A stretch of 37,321 bases of DNA from Rhodobacterales bacterium. GTDB lineage: Bacteria; Myxococcota_A; UBA796; GCA-2862545. Within the stretch, counting starts at the first letter, position 1. Each line of letters begins with the position of its first letter. The DNA is taken from positions 1-37,321 of the forward strand of contig JAACDH010000488.1 in assembly GCA_009936995.1 (NCBI GenBank), read 5' to 3'. The position numbers and the translations under genes are program-made. This document shows, piece by piece, positions 16,081 to 24,658 of the stretch. The notes under the pieces were generated by a model. It was not told the origin of the DNA and did not search any database. It saw only the letters and a program-made list of their open reading frames with translations.

Positions 16081-17336
16081 TTGTGCCTTCCATCGACCTC
16101 ATGAATCAGCGCGCTGTCCAACTCATTGGCGGCGAAACCCTCGAAATCGACGCCGGGGACGCCAGGCCCATCGCCGATCGCTTTGGACGGGTGGGCGAAG
16201 TCGCCGTCATCGACCTAGACGCCGCCCTCGGCCGCAAACCGCAAACCGAAACCGTCCGCGACCTCCTCCAACGGGCCAGATGTCGGGTGGGCGGAGGAAT
16301 CCGCTCGGTACAGGCCGCCATCGACTGGCTCGACGCCGGCGCCGAAAAGGTCATCCTCGGCACCGCCGCCACCCCAGAGATCCTCTCACAGCTACCCAAA
16401 GGCCGAGTGATCGCCGCCTTGGACGCAAGAAACGGAGAGGTCCTCTCCCACGGTTGGACCCGAGGCACCGGAACCACCATCCTCGAGCGCATCGAAGCGC
16501 TCCGACCCTACGTCGGCGGTTTCCTGATTACGTTTGTGGAGCGCGAGGGACGCTTGGGAGGAACCTGTCTCGATCGGGTGCCCGAGCTGGTCGAAGCGGC
16601 CCAAAACGCCAAGGTCACCATCGCCGGCGGCATCACCACCGCAGAAGAGGTGGCCGCACTCGACCAGGCGGGCGCCGACGCCCAAGTCGGCATGGCCCTG
16701 TATGGCGGCCAAATGAGCCTCGCCGAGGGCTTCGCGGCGCCGCTAAGGTCGGACCGATCCGACGGGCTTTGGCCCACAGTGGTCTGTGATAGCCGTGGGG
16801 TTGCCTTGGGAATGGTATACAGCAACGTGGAGAGCCTCACCCGAGCCATCGACACCGGAACCGGGGTGTACTGGTCTCGCAAACGGGGACTGTGGCAGAA
16901 GGGCGCGACTTCGGGGGCGACTCAGCGGCTCATCCGACTGGACGTCGACTGCGACCGCGACTGCCTTCGCGCAGTGGTTGAGCAGGCGGGCAGTGGCTTC
17001 TGCCACCTCGACCAACCCGGCTGTTTCGGCGCCATCGGGGGTCTTGGAGCGCTGGACCAGACGCTGCGGGCACGGGTCGCGGACGCCCCCGTGGGCTCCT
17101 ACACCCGTAAACTCATCGACAACCCTGCCCTTCTTGGTAGCAAAATCATGGAAGAAGCCAGTGAATTGGTCGAAGCCACCTCCACCGAAGAGGTGTGTTG
17201 GGAGACTGCTGATGTGCTCTACTTCTCGATGGTGCGGGCAACAGCCGCCGGCGTGAGCCTGGCCCAAGTGGAACGAGAGCTGGACCGTCGCGCCCAAAAG
17301 GTCACCCGACGCTCGGATGTGGAGGCGTCATGCTGA
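16077..17336 (+). CDS. hisA: HisA-HisI-HisE three-domain enzyme
   Basis: A 419-residue fusion of three steps. Residues 1-222 are the HisA barrel, the ProFAR isomerase: Asp7 (VPSIDLM), VGGGIRSV at 71, Asp116 (AALDARNG), TIAGGITTAEEV at 181. Residues 230-325 are HisI, the PR-AMP cyclohydrolase: SRKRGLWQKGATSG, the Asp cluster 289-293, and Cys292/309/316 as likely zinc ligands. Residues 330-415 are HisE, the PR-ATP pyrophosphohydrolase: KIMEEASELVEA and ETADVLYF. It therefore performs steps two, three and four. ATG 16077 overlaps the hisHF stop; a longer upstream frame from 15780 would lie inside hisF. It overlaps hisD by seven bases. Confidence 0.94.
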   Translation: MIVPSIDLMNQRAVQLIGGETLEIDAGDARPIADRFGRVGEVAVIDLDAALGRKPQTETVRDLLQRARCRVGGGIRSVQAAIDWLDAGAEKVILGTAATPEILSQLPKGRVIAALDARNGEVLSHGWTRGTGTTILERIEALRPYVGGFLITFVEREGRLGGTCLDRVPELVEAAQNAKVTIAGGITTAEEVAALDQAGADAQVGMALYGGQMSLAEGFAAPLRSDRSDGLWPTVVCDSRGVALGMVYSNVESLTRAIDTGTGVYWSRKRGLWQKGATSGATQRLIRLDVDCDRDCLRAVVEQAGSGFCHLDQPGCFGAIGGLGALDQTLRARVADAPVGSYTRKLIDNPALLGSKIMEEASELVEATSTEEVCWETADVLYFSMVRATAAGVSLAQVERELDRRAQKVTRRSDVEASC

Positions 17337-18583
17337 AACAACGCGACGCGAACCTGCCGCCCGTACCCGGCACAGCCTCCCTCGACGCAGACACGCTGGC
17401 CACAGTCGACCGGATGATTCGTTCGGTACGGCTGGAGGGCTCCGTGGCCGTGCAGCGGCTGGGCCGGAAGTTTGGCGACCTAGGTCCCACGGAGTCCATC
17501 CGTGTGCTCGGACCGTCCGCACTCCAGCAGGCCCTGGAGCAGATTTCGGCCGCCGACCGGAGCCTGCTCGAACAGACCGCCGACCGAATCCGCACCTTCG
17601 CCCAGGCCCAACGAGACGCCATCCAGCCCGTAGATATCGCGGTCCCCGGCGGTCGCGCGGGCCTGAATTATGCGCCAATGGAACGGGTTGGATGCTATGC
17701 ACCTGGCGGTCGTTACCCCCTTCCCTCCTCGGTCCTCATGACCGCCATCACCGCGAAAGTGGCAGGTGTTCGGGATGTTTGGGTAGCGTCTCCGCGCCCG
17801 GCCGCAATCACCCTGGCCGCCGCCGCCATCGCCGGCGCCGACCACTTCTTCTGTATGGGAGGCGCACAAGCCATCGCCGCGCTGGCCTACGGAATCCACG
17901 AAGTCCCCCGCTGTGACCTCATCGTGGGTCCTGGGAACCGCTGGGTGAGTGCGGCCAAGCAGCTTGTGTCCGGCGACGTCGCCATCGACATGGTCGCTGG
18001 TCCCTCTGAACTCACGGTATTGGCCGACGAACACGCAGATGCCGAGTTGATTGCCGCTGACCTTCTCGCGCAGGCGGAGCACGACCCGGACGCAATTCCC
18101 ATCCTACTCAGCCAGTCCGAAGCCATGATCGACGCGGTGAACGACGCACTGAAGAACCAACTAAAGACGCTACCCACCGCCACCGTAGCAAGGGAGGCCC
18201 TCAAAAACGGATACGCGGTGTCCTTCCCAGACTTCGAAAAGATGGCGTCCTTTTGCGACAGCATCGCCCCAGAGCACGTCGCCCTCCACCTCCAGGACGC
18301 ACAGCAGCGGGTCTCCCGGCTACACAACTACGGCGCCGTGTTTGTGGGCGACCACGCCGCGGAGGTGTTCGGAGATTACGGCGCCGGCCCCAACCACGTG
18401 CTCCCCACCGCGGGATCCGCCCGTCGCACCGGAGCACTGTCCATCCTAAACTTTCTCCGCGCCCAGACCTGGCTACACTTGGAGGATCCTCGTCCGCTCG
18501 CAGAGCAGGCTGCCCGGTTCGGAAGGATCGAGGGATTAGAAGCGCACTCACGCGCCGCGGACTTCCGCAATAGACGCCCGTAG
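17330..18583 (+). CDS. hisD: Histidinol dehydrogenase
   Basis: Final enzyme: oxidises histidinol to histidine in two NAD-dependent steps, zinc enzyme. It is 417 residues, normal for the family. Motifs: VGCYAPGGRYPLPSSVLM, GGAQAIAALAYG, GPGNRWVSAAK, AGPSELTVLAD, then QAEHDPDA and IAPEHVALHL carrying the zinc and catalytic Glu/His residues, and YGAGPNHVLPT. ATG 17330 lies inside the end of hisA-I-E, so translation is probably coupled. It is last in the operon and ends with TAG at 18581-18583, within a possible terminator hairpin. Confidence 0.96.
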   Translation: MLKQRDANLPPVPGTASLDADTLATVDRMIRSVRLEGSVAVQRLGRKFGDLGPTESIRVLGPSALQQALEQISAADRSLLEQTADRIRTFAQAQRDAIQPVDIAVPGGRAGLNYAPMERVGCYAPGGRYPLPSSVLMTAITAKVAGVRDVWVASPRPAAITLAAAAIAGADHFFCMGGAQAIAALAYGIHEVPRCDLIVGPGNRWVSAAKQLVSGDVAIDMVAGPSELTVLADEHADAELIAADLLAQAEHDPDAIPILLSQSEAMIDAVNDALKNQLKTLPTATVAREALKNGYAVSFPDFEKMASFCDSIAPEHVALHLQDAQQRVSRLHNYGAVFVGDHAAEVFGDYGAGPNHVLPTAGSARRTGALSILNFLRAQTWLHLEDPRPLAEQAARFGRIEGLEAHSRAADFRNRRP

Positions 18584-18605
18584 GTGGGGCGTCGTCGCCT
18601 TTCGT
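18573..18605 (+). terminator. Possible his operon terminator
   Basis: GACGCCC (18573-18579) and GGGCGTC (18587-18593) form a seven-base-pair stem around a seven-base loop that contains the hisD stop. The tail (GTCGCCTTTCGT) is only weakly T-rich. The position suits the end of the operon, but termination strength is uncertain. Confidence 0.4.
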
Positions 18606-18682
18606 CAGCAGATGGGATGGGCGGTCGACAGGGCGTTGGTGCATGAAGAAAATTCGAGCCGCCCTAAACCAACTTGAACCTC

Positions 18683-19048
18683 TCATCCACGCAGCGCAAC
18701 CGAGTTCCGCCTCCCCAGCTCGGTCCTCTTGTTGAGGATGTTGCAGGCGGTGAGGGCTTCGTTGCGTTGTGCTGCTTGATTTCGAGCGGTCAGTCGTCCA
18801 CCGAAGCGCTTCTTGTATCGGTAGAACGTATTCTCCGAACAAAGGTTCACCCGAGAGAACCCAAGCTCGATACCCGGGTCGGAGTAGATTCTTTGGCCAC
18901 CTACCTCGCCCGTTGGTAACGGAGTCCAGGCTCGGAGGGCGGCTGGCGTGAACCAGATGGTGAGGTCACCGCGCCGAACAAGGGCGCGGTCGTACTCTGG
19001 CCAGTTTGTGCCCCGGTATCTGGTTTTGTACGTGGGGTGGACCTTCAA
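18683..19048 (-). pseudogene. IS5-type transposase with internal deletion
   Basis: The frame starts like an IS5-family transposase (RGTNWPEYDRALVRRGDLTIWFTPAALRAW; the first residues are the typical N-terminal block in two pieces). After GGQRIYSD it jumps to the family C-terminus (YRYKKRFGGRLTARN, then ACNILNKRTELGR). The central catalytic DDE domain is missing, yet the joined halves remain open for 121 residues. It therefore cannot transpose itself. This is a MITE-like deletion derivative or simple decay. Confidence 0.75.
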
Positions 19049-19195
19049 CCGCTTCGAAATTAGGAACTCCTATTCGGAGCCTCTGATGTACACGACCGGC
19101 GTCACGACAACCGGAAGAAGGGCGATCCGTGCACCCACGCCGCGGCTTTGGTCACGGGTCAAGTTAACATAGGGTGCCACCCACGGAGATCTCGC

Positions 19196-21241
19196 ATGCC
19201 CCTCGGCTTCTCGCGCACAGTATTGGTCGCTTTGGTGGCGCTGTCGGCCTGCAAAGGAAAGGCGGATGAGTCCTTCGTCCTCGACAACGAGACCGAGGTG
19301 GTGCTCACCGAATCCGGGGGCTTAGCGCTGCTGCGCGACGGTGCGGTCAGCTTCGCCATGGCTGGTCCGCCGGAGGCGCGCCGGTTCACCGAAACGGTCA
19401 ACGGCGCTTTGGGACAGTGGACCTTTGATCGAGACGAGACCACCGCGGACAAGCTCACTCTGGACGAAGCGGTCCTCGATGGCGGGACGCTCACCGTCCG
19501 CCTGGCCAACGGTGGCAGCCTCACGGTGTCGTCCCCCAATGACCACACCACCCGATTGGTGCTCCAGGCAGGCCAGGCCCACGACGCCCTGGCCATTCCA
19601 GCCGCTTGCGACGCCGACGGTAGTTTCCACGGGTTTGGCGCCCAGTACCACCAGACCGACCAACGCGGCGAGGCGTTCACACTCCTGGTGCAAGAACAGG
19701 GCATTGGACGCGACGGCTCAGTGCCCTTCTTCAGCGGAGATGCCCACACCAGCTACTTCCCCATGCCCTGGTACCTCGACGGGCGAGGATTTGGCGTGCT
19801 CCTCGACACCTACGACCGCGTCGAGGTGGACCTTTGCGACACCGACCCCGACCGCGCCTGGTTAGAGCAAGTGGGCGCCGGGCCCCTTACCCTCGACGTC
19901 TTCCATGGCCCCACACCCAAAGACGTCATTCGCCAGCTGGGCGACGCCATCGGTCGTCCCACCCAGCCGCCAGACTGGGCCTTCGGGACCTGGATCTGCA
20001 CCCAGGGCGGCGAGCAGGCGGTACTGGACCAAGTCTCCCTGCTCGAGGACGAGGGCATCTTTTTCTCGGCGCTGTGGGTCCAAGACTGGACGGGCGCTGC
20101 CGAGAACATCGGCGGTGGTTACGGCGTCAACTACCGCTGGGAGCCCGACGACGGCACCCTCTACCCCGACCTCACGGGCCTCATCGACGACCTGCACGCC
20201 AAAGACATCCGCGTGCTGGGTTACGTCAATCCGTTCATCGATCCCGGCCTCGACAACCACTTCGCCGAGATGGAGGCCGCCGAAATGTTGCCCAAAACGG
20301 CCGATGGCGAGACCTATCTGTTCGTGGGTCCCCGTGGCGCCATGACCCAGGCCGACCTCACCAACCCCGCCACCCGCGCGTACATCAAGGGTCACCTGCG
20401 CACCGCCATGACCGACGTGGGCCTAGACGGCTGGATGGCCGACTTCGCCGAGTGGCTTCCGCTAGACGCGGTCCTCTCCGATGGCTCCGACCCGGTTCGC
20501 GCCCACAACGGCGCCCCCGAGGCCTGGGAGCGACTCACCCGAGAGGTGATGGACGAGGCCCGACCTGGCGACTTCGTGATGTTCGGGCGCTCTGGTTGGA
20601 CGGGCATTCACGAGGTGGCTCAAATCCACTGGATCGGCGACCAAGAGGCCGACTTCCACACCACCGACGGCCTGCCCACCGTAGTGCCGGCCATGCTCAA
20701 CCTGGGGCTCTCGGGCCAGCCCAATGTCACCCACGACATCGCCGGATTCTCGGGTGGGCCCAGCACCGAGGAGCTCTACCTGCGCTGGACCGAACTGGGC
20801 GCGTTTACGCCGTTCATGCGCACCCACGATGGCAACGAGCGCGACGCCAACTGGCGCTTCGACACCGACGCCAGCACCCTGGCTCACTTCAAGCGCTTCG
20901 CAGCCATCCACGAGGCCCTGCGGCCCGAGCTGTTGGTCCTGGCTGCAGACGCCGCCGCTACTGGTGCGCCCATGGTCCGGCACCTGATGCTCGAGTACCC
21001 CACCGACCGCGAAACCTGGGACCTGGCCGACCAGTACCTCCTCGGCCCCGACCTCCTGGTGGCGCCAGTCCTGCACCAGGGCATGACCGCCCGCGACGTC
21101 TACTTACCCGAAGGCCAATGGTTCCATGTCTGGTCGGGCGACACCTACACTGGCCCCAGCTGGGTCACCATCGACGCGCCCCTGGGCTCGCCGCCCGTGT
21201 TCTCCCGAGGGGCCGACCGGACCGATCTACGCGCCTTGTAG
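19196..21241 (+). CDS. GH31 family glycosidase, lipoprotein
   Basis: A 681-residue glycoside hydrolase of family 31. The N-terminus is a lipoprotein signal with lipobox LSAC and Cys19 as the lipidation site, so it faces the periplasm or outer surface. The beta domain is about 30-255 and the barrel about 260-570. Signature segments: WVQDWTG at 294, GWMADFAEWLP with nucleophile Asp416, and WIGDQEADFHTTDGL with probable acid/base Asp482. The closest family I recall is YihQ-type sulfoquinovosidase. However, the Arg and Trp that bind the sulfonate there are not present in the aligned stretch (GGYGVNYRWE), so it is more likely an alpha-glucosidase of unknown substrate. ATG 19196 follows GGAG; the frame is open further upstream, but without a signal sequence. 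It ends with TAG. Confidence 0.88.
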   Translation: MPLGFSRTVLVALVALSACKGKADESFVLDNETEVVLTESGGLALLRDGAVSFAMAGPPEARRFTETVNGALGQWTFDRDETTADKLTLDEAVLDGGTLTVRLANGGSLTVSSPNDHTTRLVLQAGQAHDALAIPAACDADGSFHGFGAQYHQTDQRGEAFTLLVQEQGIGRDGSVPFFSGDAHTSYFPMPWYLDGRGFGVLLDTYDRVEVDLCDTDPDRAWLEQVGAGPLTLDVFHGPTPKDVIRQLGDAIGRPTQPPDWAFGTWICTQGGEQAVLDQVSLLEDEGIFFSALWVQDWTGAAENIGGGYGVNYRWEPDDGTLYPDLTGLIDDLHAKDIRVLGYVNPFIDPGLDNHFAEMEAAEMLPKTADGETYLFVGPRGAMTQADLTNPATRAYIKGHLRTAMTDVGLDGWMADFAEWLPLDAVLSDGSDPVRAHNGAPEAWERLTREVMDEARPGDFVMFGRSGWTGIHEVAQIHWIGDQEADFHTTDGLPTVVPAMLNLGLSGQPNVTHDIAGFSGGPSTEELYLRWTELGAFTPFMRTHDGNERDANWRFDTDASTLAHFKRFAAIHEALRPELLVLAADAAATGAPMVRHLMLEYPTDRETWDLADQYLLGPDLLVAPVLHQGMTARDVYLPEGQWFHVWSGDTYTGPSWVTIDAPLGSPPVFSRGADRTDLRAL

Positions 21242-21364
21242 ACCCCGTCGAATACAGGCGGCGTTGGTGCACGGCGGTGGCAGCGGGATGAACGGGGCGG
21301 TCTCGTCTCAGACCGGCGTGGGTGCACGGCGGAGTCGTGAGCCAGCAGCTTCCCGGCATGAGGC

Positions 21365-21454
21365 TCATCTTCGTACGGCAGCCGACGCGGGCTTGCCGAG
21401 TTCGAACATTCGATTGACGATTCGACAGCCGGTCAGCACCTCGGCGAGCTGACC
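21365..21454 (-). pseudogene. IS5-type transposase C-terminal scrap
   Basis: About 28 codons ending in TGA read LAEVLTGCRIVNRMFELGKP, matching the last helix of IS5-family transposases (compare ACNILNKRTELGR at 18.7 kb). It follows an IS91 fragment directly. Confidence 0.5.
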
Positions 21455-21772
21455 CTATTCCGTCCGCGCATTCAGCCCCCTCCCGAATGTTCTGCAGGTC
21501 AGGCCATCCACTTCAAAGACCCGCCAGAGCAAGTCAGCCCATCCGTGCCATCGGGACGTTCCCTTCGCGCGGGTCTTGGTCAACCGTTTTCTGGGTTCGG
21601 CTTGGGGTGGCTCTGGAATCACCGGGTTCCGGGTGCGGTGCCTCGGGGCAAGGACTCCATGATACGTCACGCCGTTCTGACCGTTCGGGGGCACAAGGGC
21701 GGCCAACTTCTGCGCCAGTTCGACCTCGCTGCAGTCGGCGCACCTTACTGCAGGCGCGAACGCCCAGGGCAA
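21455..21772 (-). pseudogene. IS91-type transposase C-terminal fragment
   Basis: A 105-residue frame matches the C-terminal region of IS91-type transposases: LAALVPPNGQNGVTYHGVLAP, then RWHGWADLLWRVFEVDGLTC, where intact relatives have a CPxCGG knuckle (here CRTFGRG). The knuckle is lost and the Y2 catalytic region is absent. Unlike the copies at 1.2 and 31.1 kb it preserves the tail rather than the head, so it is a separate decay product. Confidence 0.65.
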
Positions 21773-22238
21773 CGCGAGTCTTGAGTCCTGGCGTCCCGGT
21801 GCGAAGCGCCAGACGGTGCGCCGACGCAGGCATCACTCCATCAGGTTGAAGATCTGTGGTGCCGAAGGGTGGATTCGTGACTGGCCCGTCAGGCCGGGTC
21901 AAGGGACCGAGGGCACAGGGATGGTCCTCGCGAGACGAAGCCCCAGGTCATTTCTCGGGGTTCCGTCGGCCGGGCCGTCCATCACCAAACCTAGTCCAAC
22001 CCACCGCCTATCACCGCAGCCACTACTTGGCGGCTGGCACGGGGTCTGGGGTCAGATGGGTCCAGGTAGCAGCAGATAGCGAGAGCGCTTTTGAATATCC
22101 CCCTCCGTCGACGTGGCCTTGGAACGGTATACCTGAATTATGAAGGTGGATAGGAGAAAGTTAGCGGTGTCTTTCGATAAAAACTTGCAGTGCCTCATGT
22201 TGTGCAATACTAGTTCGGAACTTATACAGGCTAGTTTC
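21773..22238. other. Intergenic; no gene supported
   Basis: About 465 bases, part of it possibly more transposase debris too worn to name. Just before the next gene a weak promoter can be drawn (TTGCAG, 17 bases, TACTAG, ending near 22213). Nothing else was recognised. Confidence 0.35.
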
Positions 22239-23000
22239 ATGGTCCTCGCACTGCTCCTCGCTGTCTCCGCTCACGCTCACAAGCCCGCATTCGAGGGTGA
22301 ATGGGATGGTCCCGACAACGCGTATGTGATCGAAGACAACGAAATCTCCATCGTCATCTACCGGGAGCTCACCTGCGAGCAACCCGAGCTATGGATGACC
22401 TTCGACGCAGTAGCCGGGGAGCCCGTCTGGGTGCAGCTGGGTGTTCCGGAGATTCCACGCCTCGAGGACGACCGCCCTTCTGTTGCGGTGATCGGCCCCG
22501 GACTCCCCGAGCCGAAACCAGGCGACTTCCCCTTCGAAGTGCCCGACGGGCTCGGTGCGGTCCTTCTGGACGGGGGCGGGTCGCAGGCCGACTTCTACGA
22601 ACCCTTCTCACAGACCTCAAGCTGGGTTCACGTGGAGGAATGGGTGGACATGCCGGAGAGCGGAACTTCCTATATCGTCGGGTGGAACACCGAGAACCGT
22701 ACGGGTAAGATCTGGCTGGCCGTCGGTGTGGTTGAAGACTTCTCCGACGTCGCGCCATCGGACTTCGGCGACTGGGGTCCACTGGTGAACAACTTCCACG
22801 AGACCGGCCAGTTCGAGCCCGTTCCCGACATCGAGGAGCAGGTCTGCGAGGATAACGGGGCCGACGACGACGGCCATGACCATGGCGAGCATGACCATGG
22901 CAAAGAGAAGGGCTGTGACCAGACCGGCGGTGCCCCGTGGACGGCCGGCGGTCTGGCGCTCATCGCGCTGGTCTTGCGGCGCCGCAGCGATCGTGCATGA
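22239..23000 (+). CDS. Secreted protein with MYXO-CTERM-like anchor
   Basis: A 253-residue protein. It has a signal peptide (MVLALLLAVSAHA, cleaved before HKPAFEG) and a beta-rich acidic body without a known domain. Then comes a His/Asp/Gly linker (DDDGHDHGEHDHGKEKG) that could bind metal. The end is CDQTGGAPWTAGGLALIALV followed by RRR. A Cys, a hydrophobic helix and terminal arginines are the MYXO-CTERM pattern, known from myxobacteria for processing and surface anchoring. Cys216 would be the modified residue. The open frame reaches upstream to 22140, but that extension has no signal character. It is likely cell-surface exposed; function unknown. Confidence 0.8.
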   Translation: MVLALLLAVSAHAHKPAFEGEWDGPDNAYVIEDNEISIVIYRELTCEQPELWMTFDAVAGEPVWVQLGVPEIPRLEDDRPSVAVIGPGLPEPKPGDFPFEVPDGLGAVLLDGGGSQADFYEPFSQTSSWVHVEEWVDMPESGTSYIVGWNTENRTGKIWLAVGVVEDFSDVAPSDFGDWGPLVNNFHETGQFEPVPDIEEQVCEDNGADDDGHDHGEHDHGKEKGCDQTGGAPWTAGGLALIALVLRRRSDRA

Positions 23001-23112
23001 ATGATCCCGCAGCAGACACCGTCGTCTTGTCCGTTTGACGGCTCACCTTTTCCCTGCCCCCCTGGAACGCCCTCATCCGTGAGCCCGATCTCATGAAGGG
23101 CTGATTTTCTAC

Positions 23113-23232
23113 CTGCCTTTGCGGAAGACCAAAGGATTTCTCTCCGCTATCTTTCACCTGGTGAGTCTGGACCTACCGGTGCCCGGAGGCGGCACGGTCC
23201 GTAGGATTGCCGGTGTACCCTCCTTGCCGCCG
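23113..23232 (+). pseudogene. IS5-type transposase internal scrap
   Basis: About 40 codons read LPLRKTKGFLSAIFHL then SLDLPVPGGGTVRRIAG. This matches the IS5-family segment LPLRQTEGFL...LDLPVPDHTTLSRR, which is the part deleted from the copy at 18.7 kb. It is plus strand and has no start or catalytic triad. Confidence 0.55.
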
Positions 23233-23249
23233 AGCACATCAAGCCCCGG

Positions 23250-23480
23250 ATGTCGAAGCTGGACTACGACCCGATCATCGACGGACAGGACTTCGGCAGC
23301 GTGCGCTTGCTCGCCATGGAAACCGTGAGACCGGGTCGTCGGATACGCGTCACCTTCGAGAGTCTTGGGGAGCGAAAAGACGTCGTGTGGGTTTTCGAAG
23401 AGGGTCCAGAGCCCCGTTTCGAAGGCCTCCAGATCGACGGCAAGCATCTCTTCGAAGGTCGCGGCGCCGGGTGCGTTGGA
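23250..23480 (+). other. Possible gene fragment, unrecognised
   Basis: Frame from ATG 23250 with good G/C third-position bias for about 75 codons (LDYDPIIDGQDFGSVRLL, then RRIRVTFESLGERKDVVWVF), after which it degenerates. It has no ribosome site and no known domain. An overlapping minus frame also looks plausible. It may be the head of a gene cut by the rearrangements here. Confidence 0.25.
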
Positions 23481-23523
23481 CGGTGTTGGGGTCGAGTTGG
23501 GGCAACCTTCCTCCGGTGTCCTT

Positions 23524-24094
23524 CTATCGTGTGTCGCGGTGCCACGGGGCCGGTCCAAGGTCGAGAACCGCGCCGCTTATGCCCAGGGCTGACAATCCCA
23601 TCATCGCCACGGTCGTGAACTGCCATGTGGACAGGCCGTAGTTCATGGCCAAAACCACCTGGACCACCGCGCCGACGACTAACAGAGACGTCGCGACGAG
23701 ATAGCGAATTTGCGTCGGAGAGGTTGGCTTTCGAGAAACCAGCGGGCGAATTAGAGGGGTTGTTTACGAGCTTGAATCCCAACCGATGGACCGAGGGCGT
23801 CACGAACACCCGGTCCAGCCAGCCGAGCTTACCCACCAACTGGGTGTGGCTAAAGAAGGTGACAAAGCTGGTGAACGCAAAGACGGGGATGGCCATTGCC
23901 AATGGCGCGCCGAGCGCGGCCAGCGGTGTCACCACCAAGAGGGTCTCTTGGAACATCGAGGCCCGAGCGGCGACCGTGGTGTTGTACTCTTCGCTTTGGT
24001 GGTGAACGGCGTGCACCGCCCACAACAGCGCGATTCGATGGGCGGCCCGGTGTCGCCAGTACTGGGTGAAGTCCAGGATCAGCCAGGCCGCCGC
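23524..24094 (-). pseudogene. Sterol desaturase / fatty-acid hydroxylase-like remnant
   Basis: Pieces of a membrane di-iron hydroxylase. From the 24094 end: AWLILDFTQYWRHRAAH and LLWAVHAVHHQSEEYNTT carry two of the His clusters (HRAAH, HAVHH). A membrane stretch then leads to TPSVHRLG. The third His box is missing, and the frame shifts to a C-terminal membrane region (RYLVATSLLVVGAVVQVVLA to LDLGPAPWHRDTR, stop TAG at 23526-23524). The start and the last His cluster are lost, so it is inactive. It abuts the truncated monooxygenase directly. Confidence 0.7.
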
Positions 24095-24102
24095 TCAGTT
24101 GT

Positions 24103-24640
24103 TCAGGGTCTGGCGGCCGCCATGGGTGGGCGTGCCCAGGACTCTGCCCAGGACACGTCTTGGTCGGTGGGATTGTCCCAGGTGCAGGTGAGCTCGACGA
24201 TGTCGCCAGGACCCACATCGAGGGGTTCGACCAGATCGTAGCCACGCTGCCAGTTAACGTCGTACGCGTCGTGGCGGAGCAGGCAGGATTCGGAGCCGTC
24301 TGGGTGTTGGACAGTGAACTCAACGGACTTGCCCAAGGTGTGCATATGCAAGGTCGTATTGTGCATTTGGATGTCCGTTCCTATTCCCGTACTGAATGTG
24401 TGGGAGACATCGGACGCGCCAGCGGGGATGTCCATGCCCATCCCAAGGACCCCGTTGGTCTCGGTGTTGTCGGGCTCGCTGTGATAACGCACCTGAAACA
24501 CCATCAGTGAGCCGGGGTCGACCGCTAGACCGTAGCCCTCGGGCAGCAGGTAGGCGCCGCTTCCGGGAGATCCGGCGCCCAGCCACCGGGCCTCGATGAG
24601 GTGGACGTCATGAGCGGGATTATGAAAGACGTACGTAGAG
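24103..24640 (-). pseudogene. Copper type II monooxygenase C-terminal remnant
   Basis: Matches the C-terminal domain of PHM/DBH-type copper monooxygenases: YVFHNPAHDVHLIEARW, then LMVFQVRYHSEPDN, then TLHMHTLGKSVEF, then RHDAYDVNWQRGYDLVEPL and WDNPTDQDVSW. The HxH and Met/His copper-B ligands are partly visible. No N-terminal copper-A domain or start codon is present, and the C-terminus breaks off into the desaturase remnant. It lies just downstream of a histidine kinase on the same strand. A deletion product, not expected to be active. Confidence 0.7.
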
Positions 24641-24658
24641 GGTGCCGGCGACCTGCCC

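Noticed and set aside
19196-21241. Naming the GH31 enzyme a sulfoquinovosidase
   Set aside because: The sulfonate-binding Arg and Trp are not found in the aligned segment.
19834-21291. 485-codon plus-strand frame inside the GH31 gene
   Set aside because: Arg-rich shadow in a second frame of a GC-rich gene; no domain.
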